A program made the position numbers and the translations under genes. A model generated the notes under the pieces. That model ran no database searches. It was not told the DNA's origin and saw nothing but the letters and a program-made list of their open reading frames with translations. Positions 6,515 through 11,261 of a stretch of 11,261 bases of DNA are shown here, one piece after another (position 1 is the stretch's first letter; each line of letters opens with the position of its first letter). Source of the DNA: AM-0621 sp964573505 (GTDB lineage Bacteria; Planctomycetota; Planctomycetia; Planctomycetales; Planctomycetaceae); the NCBI GenBank assembly GCA_964573505.1, contig CAZNMS010000279.1, positions 1-11,261 of the forward strand, in the 5' to 3' direction.

Positions 6515-9500
6515 ATGTCCACACAGATGACTGGGCCGACCTCCGCTGCTGATGCCGACAAGCACTTTGAAAAGCTGCTTGGGTATCTCAACTATTCCAG
6601 CGGCAAGCCCGATGTGGCTTTCCTGTCCAATCTCAACGCCATTGCCGCGACGATTGAACATGCAGCCGATTGGTCGAAACTGCGAGCAGCGATCAACGCA
6701 AAGCTCGCGGCCCTCAAGCAGACGAGCGCGGTCTTCAAAGATGCCGCTCAAGCCGAAGCGGTCATCAAGCTCGTCTTTGACGATGTGCTGCCGGGCTATC
6801 GTGCCTTTCATGCCGACCTCTTCTTTCATCTCGAAGACGCCGTCTTTCAGAACGCGTTCTTCTTAGGCCGAGTGTTCGAAGCAACGCTCGCTCAGCAGGG
6901 TCCATGGGACGAAGTCGGGCGCGTCGTCAAAGGCGCGATTGAGCAACTCAATGACTTTCTCGGTTATCGCCCCTTAGCCGTGCTCGAAAACGGTCGGCGA
7001 ATGACGCCCTATAGTCACGAGCGATTTCGTCCGCTGCCGATCTACATCGCCGGTGCCGGTGCCCTTTGCGGGACGTATCAAGCCGTCATCAATGAGGCGG
7101 TTGATCTGCTGAAGAGTGCGCCGCCATCAGTGCTTTCGACCGCTCACTACGACTTCACCCGGATGGATGAATTGGCGGTCGATGTTCGCGCCTACGATCA
7201 CGATCACCCGATGTTTAAGCGGACGAACTACCTCTTCGGTGAGTGGGATCCGCATCACATTGACGGTAAGGGTTATTACAGACGCTTTGTCATTCGGCAG
7301 ATCATCCTCGACGCGTTGATGGGATGGATCCATATGGCAAAGGATCGCGATGAGGCCATCTTCGACGCAGCGTCGGTGCTCTGCGGCACGATGTTGATGG
7401 CATCGGCGATCAGCGGTGATGGGCCGACGTGCCATGACTCGACCGTGACGTTGTCGTCGTTGTTACCGAAGGTCGCGCGACAGCGAGACGAGTTCTATTT
7501 GAAGCTCATGCAGAGCTTGCAGGGCAAGCGGCATAAGCGCATCTCAGCCGAATCGAAGTCGGCTCAGCAGCCATTCGGGCACGTGCGACAGTCGCTCAAT
7601 CTGCATCTCGCGCACTACGGAGCGCGGCAGGTTCAGTATCGCAATCTCGCTCAATGCTATGCGCGGATGGGCTATCCCGAAGCCGCGCGACATGAAGCCG
7701 GAGTTATTCCCTGCGCGTCAGCTCGCTTCAGTTGCGAGATGCAATGGCGGCTCACTTCCGCGACGAAGTTGCTGGAAGCCGGCAAGCCGAAAGAAGCGAG
7801 CGTCTTGCTCGCTGAGATCGAAGATCATCTGCATCGCGCGATTCACTGCGGCGCCTTCGTCGATCCATGGAACATTCTCGGCTTCGCGGGCCACTTCCCG
7901 CTGTTCACAGCGCGAGAAGACAGCATCCCCGATCATCGCGTTGAATCCTTATTGGACTTTGTCGAGCGGATCTTCGGCGTTTTCACGCGCTCTCTGACAG
8001 AGGCTGCGGCGCAGGGCGAGAACGCGCTCGTTGAAGAACTCTCGCTGCGATTCGAGAAGCTGGCGGACTACTGGGATCAGTTCGCGAGCTACGTCATCGA
8101 CGACCTGCCGAAAGTGCGCGGGCGCGAGAGTTTCGAATCGGCGACTATGGTCGCAACCGCATTGGCCGAGTGGCGTGCCGCTGGCGAAGCAGCCGGCAAC
8201 ATCACCTTCTGGCGCAAGCACGTTTCACAGTTCAACTCGCCGAAAGCCTATGCCTGCGTCGTCGAAGCGCTGCTTGCAAAAGGCGATTACGTCGCGGCAA
8301 TGTCGCTGCTCGTGCAATGGCTCAGTTGCGCAGAAGAGATCGGGCTCGAGTCCGGTCCGTATTCGATTCATGCCTTGCTCATTGATTGGATGAATCGGCT
8401 CACGACCGACAAAGACAATCGCACAAAGCTGCCCGTTGATTGGGCCGCGATCCGTCGCATGTTCGATTTCCTCGAAGCCAATGCCGGTGAGTTTTGGGAA
8501 GTCCCGCAACTCGAATCGTTCACCGACGCTGCTCCGAAGAAGCGCAAGAGTTCGAGCGACGACGATTGGTCCGCGACTCTGACGGCCGATGAAGACGACG
8601 ACGAAGACGATCTCTACGGCGCGGCCTATGACGGCATCGTCTTCAAGGACTCGGCAGAAGACGGAAACGACGGTGCTCTCGCTGACGGGCCGTCGCCAAT
8701 GGGCACGACTGAGTTCGAGAACCTCAATCGGCAACTCGAACCGCGCATCAAGTTCACGATGGCGCTCGCTCAACTTTGGCAGATCGCGGCAGGAGCACTC
8801 GGCGTCGAGCATCTCCGCAAGTCGAGCGATGGCGGTCGAAAGCTCACTGAGGATCAAGTTGATGCGCTCGCCGGATGGTGGCGCCGAGCTCGGCAGTTGG
8901 AGCGCGAGTTAGTCACGCTGCTCGATGCGGTCTACTCATATCCGATCGACATGCCGAGCGGCGATCACGACGGCAACGTCGAGTACGACATTCAACTGCA
9001 AACGAAGTTCTATCTGCTCAACACGATCATCACCGGGCACATCAACTGCCGGATCGCCGAGTTAGGTTTGCTTTGCTTGCTCCCCCCCGGCTTCGATGCA
9101 ACCGAAGTGCCTGAAGACGATCGGCATCTCGTCAACTTCTATCGCGCGGTGATGGCGCAAGATGTCGGCGAAGTGCGACGCATGCTCGGCAGCCAGTTCC
9201 GCCGTCTCTCGCGGAAGCCGCTCTTGTATGTGCCGTTCGACAATGGCGGTGCACCGAAGCAGATCTTGCTCGCTCGCACGGTGCAGGCGGAGTTGCGCTT
9301 CTTGCTCAAGCAACTGCCGCGATTGGGACTGTTCCGCGAAACATGGCACGTCGTTCGGTTGGCACATCGCATGGAGCGCGAGACTCGTCCGAGCCAAATG
9401 GCCGTGACCGAGTTTGATCGCATCTTCCGCACCGGCCTGCGCAACACGATGGACTGCTTGATCGAGTCCGCTGCTCATTGGCAGGGCGGAAAGTTTTCGG

Positions 9501-10522
9501 ACGACGATCTCGTCACGCTCATGCACGACATCTTGTCGCACTACTCCGATCAGTGGCTGCGTCACAGTCAGACGATGCGCCTCTCGTCGGTCGAAGCATT
9601 GCGGAACGACATTCTTTGGGACGAAGTCTGCGAGTTCATCAAGCGCTTCGGGCTCGATTTGTTCCATCCGAAATCACTGACGCTCGGCAATGTGCGAGTC
9701 ATTCTGCACAACGGCGTTGAGTGGTATCTGAATCAGCTTCGCGAGCAGGACGACCCCCTCAGTCCCAATAAGATGCTGTTGGCGATTGAAGACGGCGACA
9801 TCGATGAAGAGGCCGTCATCGAATACATCGAAGTGGTCTACTCCGCGATCGTCGACAAGTTCGATCGCTTCCTCGAATACAACACAACGACGACGCAGTC
9901 GGACTACGGCGACAAGTTTCATGTGCTGCTCGACTTCTTGCGGATCGAAGCCGCGTACGACCGCAGCGCGTGGGAGCGCATTCCAGAAGGCATAGCGCAT
10001 CGCTCGTTAGCCGCATCGAATCGCGAAGGAGCATTGCGCTTCTGGGAAGATCTCTTAGAGAACGAATCCCGAGACGAAGCTGATTCGCATGTCGCGAAGT
10101 TGCATGAGCTTGAGCGTCGCTACGGCGTGCATCTGCCGACGGTCGCGGATCGACTCAATGAGCGTTTCCTCAAGCCGCTCTCAGTGAATCGCATGCTGAC
10201 GCTCGTTGAGCCCGCCATGAAAGGCGACGCCGACGCAAGCCGCCGCTTCGAACGGCTGCAAGAAGAGATCGCCGCTTACATGCGCGATCAAACGGGGTCT
10301 GCAATAGATATTCCACAATGGCTGCAAGACATCGAGCGCGAGATCAGTCGCCTCGAAGCACCGGCTGACTTCATCAAGTCCCCGGAATTGGAGCTGCGTT
10401 TGCCGGTGCTACTGGTCTCCGAGCAAGAGGTGCGGAACCAAATGGAAATCTGGGGCCAGTCGGTCTCGGGTTCCGACAAGAGCGGCCCCGGCAAAGGCTC
10501 CCGTCGTCGCAAGTCCGAGTAG
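6515..10522 (+). CDS. Large acidic TPR-like protein of unknown function (1335 aa)
   Basis: I do not recognise a named family. There is no signal peptide or membrane segment, so it is likely cytoplasmic. Seen in order: an N-terminal helical region (1-220); a His/aromatic-rich block (about 227-258) with YDHDH and EWDPHHIDG followed by YYRRF; TPR-like helix pairs near 375-395 (YRNLAQCYARMGYPEAA) and around 578-600 (LLAKGDYVAAMSLLV); a charged linker with a basic PKKRK at 674-678 and an Asp/Glu run at 692-699; a second helical half (about 735-1290) with few obvious motifs; and a Ser/Gly/Arg-rich basic tail ending GSRRRKSE. The linker splits the protein into two large lobes. The ATG at 6515 follows a stop at 6482-6484, so little extension is possible; the ATG at 6527 is the alternative. 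No strong ribosome binding site is visible. The frame is open throughout, including a 7-C run at 9082-9088. A scaffold or alpha-solenoid role is inferred only from the TPR-like segments. Confidence 0.9.
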   Translation: MSTQMTGPTSAADADKHFEKLLGYLNYSSGKPDVAFLSNLNAIAATIEHAADWSKLRAAINAKLAALKQTSAVFKDAAQAEAVIKLVFDDVLPGYRAFHADLFFHLEDAVFQNAFFLGRVFEATLAQQGPWDEVGRVVKGAIEQLNDFLGYRPLAVLENGRRMTPYSHERFRPLPIYIAGAGALCGTYQAVINEAVDLLKSAPPSVLSTAHYDFTRMDELAVDVRAYDHDHPMFKRTNYLFGEWDPHHIDGKGYYRRFVIRQIILDALMGWIHMAKDRDEAIFDAASVLCGTMLMASAISGDGPTCHDSTVTLSSLLPKVARQRDEFYLKLMQSLQGKRHKRISAESKSAQQPFGHVRQSLNLHLAHYGARQVQYRNLAQCYARMGYPEAARHEAGVIPCASARFSCEMQWRLTSATKLLEAGKPKEASVLLAEIEDHLHRAIHCGAFVDPWNILGFAGHFPLFTAREDSIPDHRVESLLDFVERIFGVFTRSLTEAAAQGENALVEELSLRFEKLADYWDQFASYVIDDLPKVRGRESFESATMVATALAEWRAAGEAAGNITFWRKHVSQFNSPKAYACVVEALLAKGDYVAAMSLLVQWLSCAEEIGLESGPYSIHALLIDWMNRLTTDKDNRTKLPVDWAAIRRMFDFLEANAGEFWEVPQLESFTDAAPKKRKSSSDDDWSATLTADEDDDEDDLYGAAYDGIVFKDSAEDGNDGALADGPSPMGTTEFENLNRQLEPRIKFTMALAQLWQIAAGALGVEHLRKSSDGGRKLTEDQVDALAGWWRRARQLERELVTLLDAVYSYPIDMPSGDHDGNVEYDIQLQTKFYLLNTIITGHINCRIAELGLLCLLPPGFDATEVPEDDRHLVNFYRAVMAQDVGEVRRMLGSQFRRLSRKPLLYVPFDNGGAPKQILLARTVQAELRFLLKQLPRLGLFRETWHVVRLAHRMERETRPSQMAVTEFDRIFRTGLRNTMDCLIESAAHWQGGKFSDDDLVTLMHDILSHYSDQWLRHSQTMRLSSVEALRNDILWDEVCEFIKRFGLDLFHPKSLTLGNVRVILHNGVEWYLNQLREQDDPLSPNKMLLAIEDGDIDEEAVIEYIEVVYSAIVDKFDRFLEYNTTTTQSDYGDKFHVLLDFLRIEAAYDRSAWERIPEGIAHRSLAASNREGALRFWEDLLENESRDEADSHVAKLHELERRYGVHLPTVADRLNERFLKPLSVNRMLTLVEPAMKGDADASRRFERLQEEIAAYMRDQTGSAIDIPQWLQDIEREISRLEAPADFIKSPELELRLPVLLVSEQEVRNQMEIWGQSVSGSDKSGPGKGSRRRKSE

Positions 10523-10525
10523 CGT

Positions 10526-10590
10526 TCGTTTAACCGCGTGGCCAACGGCCCGCGCTCTGAGTCAAGAACGAGCATCCCCGCGCAAACCGA
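10526..10590 (+). repeat. Direct repeat copy 1 with internal palindrome
   Basis: The first 36 bases (10526-10561) are identical to 10734-10769. Similarity continues with a few changes to about 10590 and more weakly beyond. Inside, CGCGTGGCC and GGCCCGCG (about 10535-10554) form an 8-pair stem with one mismatch around an AAC loop. The repeat starts 4 nt after the stop of the large gene. It is non-coding in appearance. Confidence 0.75.
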
Positions 10591-10663
10591 CTCCGCGAAC
10601 TTCCGCGTACTACGAGTTCGGGATTTCCTGTTGGCGTGCGAGCCATTGGAAACGCTTGCGATT

Positions 10664-10711
10664 GTCGGCTTTTGCTCCGCAAAAGCTTCCTTTCGCGGAG
10701 CGAAAGGCGAC
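10664..10711. repeat. REP-like inverted hairpin pair (48 bp)
   Basis: The left unit (plus) is GTCG (10664-10667), GCTTTTGC, loop TCC, GCAAAAGC (ends 10686). The right unit (minus) is GTCG (10711-10708), CCTTTCGC, loop TCC, GCGAAAGG (10707-10689). The spacer is TT. Both stems are perfect 8-bp pairs, and the units differ by two compensated pairs (G-C to C-G, T-A to C-G). The whole can instead fold as one long hairpin with a few mismatches. It lies midway between the direct repeat copies in a convergent gap. Confidence 0.85.
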
Positions 10712-10733
10712 TATCAGATGCCGCGCAACCGCC

Positions 10734-10797
10734 TCGTTTAACCGCGTGGCCAACGGCCCGCGCTCTGAGCCAATAACGACCCCGCCCGCGCAAACCG
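10734..10797 (+). repeat. Direct repeat copy 2
   Basis: Second copy of the repeat at 10526, 208 bp away in the same orientation. The first 36 bases are identical, the rest diverges moderately. It carries the same CGCGTGGCC/GGCCCGCG palindrome. Confidence 0.75.
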
Positions 10798-10929
10798 GCC
10801 CCCCAAACCATCCCCCGCACCACCAGTTCCCGATCCATTGGCGACGTAGCTGACACACATCTCAAGCGCCACTTCTGACCTGCAGCCTGCTACCTCGATG
10901 AGCATCCGACCGAACCGACAAGCTGTCCG

Positions 10930-10947
10930 CCCTACATGCCCTACATG
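10930..10947. repeat. Short tandem duplication
   Basis: CCCTACATG occurs twice head to tail, followed by CCCTCCGCC that continues the pattern imperfectly. Probably replication slippage in non-coding DNA. Confidence 0.6.
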
Positions 10948-10977
10948 CCCTCCGCCTGAGGCACCGCCGAGCTTGTG

Positions 10978-11261
10978 TTACTCGTTTCGCTGCCTCGCGC
11001 GTTCTGCCTCAGCCTGCCAATGCGACGCTCGGTCTTGGATTCCGAGTTGTTGATAGAGCGACGAAAGCTGCAGGCGCACGTCGACGTGACCCGGTTGCTG
11101 ACCAGCAATCTTTTCGAGCTTGAGCGTCTCCGTCAGTGCTCGAACTAAGAAGCGATGACGATCAAGGTGGACGTTGGCTTGTTCTGTTTGCCCCAAACGA
11201 GAATACGCTTGCCCCAATAAATACTGCGGCTCTGGCGCAGCCGGTAATTCGGAACAAAGAG
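10978..11261 (-). CDS. TPR-containing protein, C-terminal part (runs off the window)
   Basis: The open frame runs from the window edge (11261) to the TAA at 10978 with no in-frame ATG, so the start lies outside; the codon at 11215-11217 is TTG, inside a TPR helix, and is not a likely start. The visible 93 or so residues hold at least one clear TPR, roughly YLLGQAYSRLGQTEQANVHL, and a second TPR-like helix pair (VDVRLQLSSLYQQLGIQDRA) with a charged Arg/Glu/Ala-rich C-terminal helix. TPRs mediate protein-protein contacts; nothing here says with what. It converges on the large gene across a repeat-rich gap. What the N-terminal part contains cannot be seen. Confidence 0.8.
   Translation of the reverse strand, partial: LCSELPAAPEPQYLLGQAYSRLGQTEQANVHLDRHRFLVRALTETLKLEKIAGQQPGHVDVRLQLSSLYQQLGIQDRASHWQAEAERARQRNE

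Larger units (their letters stand above)
10523..10977. other. Convergent intergenic region rich in repeats
   Basis: 455 bp between the ends of two convergent genes. It holds two copies of a direct repeat (10526-10590 and 10734-10797), the 48-bp hairpin pair at 10664-10711, and a 9-bp tandem duplication at 10930-10947. No classical terminator with a T-tract is seen. The hairpins may end transcription from either side. ORFs here are built from the repeats and are not credible genes. Confidence 0.65.

Noticed and set aside
8534..8548. PKKRK in the large protein as a nuclear-localisation-like signal
   Set aside because: Bacterial protein; the basic patch sits in a charged low-complexity linker and needs no such role.
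8225..8857. 210-codon minus-strand ORF inside the 1335-residue gene
   Set aside because: Shadow of the larger plus-strand frame; no start signal or recognisable motif.
9082..9088. Run of seven C in the large gene as a frameshift or phase-variation site
   Set aside because: The frame continues normally on both sides and a CTC CCC CCC run is expected for Leu-Pro-Pro at this GC content.
10526..10797. CRISPR array
   Set aside because: Only two copies, 208 bp apart, with a structured element between them; no regular repeat-spacer pattern.
10530..10865. 111-codon minus-strand ORF in the convergent gap
   Set aside because: Composed of the direct repeat copies and the palindrome; repeated Arg/Gly-rich stretches are translations of repeats.
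11215..11217. TTG as the start of the rightmost TPR protein
   Set aside because: The frame stays open to the window edge and the codon lies inside a TPR helix with good TPR residues upstream, so the gene is simply cut by the window.

Overview
The window looks like ordinary chromosome from a planctomycete (Planctomycetota, Pirellula/Rhodopirellula-like). This is inferred from the style of the secreted pre-peptidase (PPC) domain protein, the wide non-coding gaps packed with palindromes, the scattered single-gene biosynthesis loci, and a very large protein that I cannot assign to a family. There are no rRNA or tRNA genes, no transposase gene, no CRISPR array and no phage genes.

Layout: Three genes lie on the minus strand in the left third: a DUF1015-family protein (106-1398), phosphoribosylanthranilate isomerase trpF (1597-2256) and a secreted helical protein of unknown function (2427-4022). 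A 427-bp divergent gap (4023-4449) separates them from two plus-strand genes: an exported PPC-domain protein (4450-6105) and a 1335-residue acidic, TPR-like cytoplasmic protein (6515-10522). A convergent gap of 455 bp (10523-10977) follows. The window ends in the C-terminal part of a minus-strand TPR protein (10978 to beyond 11261). Gaps between genes are 170-455 bp, so most genes are probably transcribed singly. No shared pathway links them. trpF belongs to tryptophan synthesis, and the two exported proteins presumably act outside the cytoplasm.

The most distinctive content is between the genes. Every complete intergenic gap holds at least one near-perfect hairpin. Four gaps hold PAIRS of related hairpins facing outward in inverted orientation: 1504-1560, 4121-4337, 6141-6206 and 10664-10711. 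Each unit has a short head (GTAG, GGAG or GTCG), a 6-9 bp stem and a 3-6 nt loop. In two pairs the two units differ only by compensatory base-pair changes in the stems, or nearly so. This is the architecture of REP/REPIN (BIME) elements, which RAYT (TnpA-REP) transposases spread in other bacteria. Here at least three sequence families share it within 11 kb. A 60-65 bp direct repeat flanks the last pair. This hairpin system is the best candidate for something little described.
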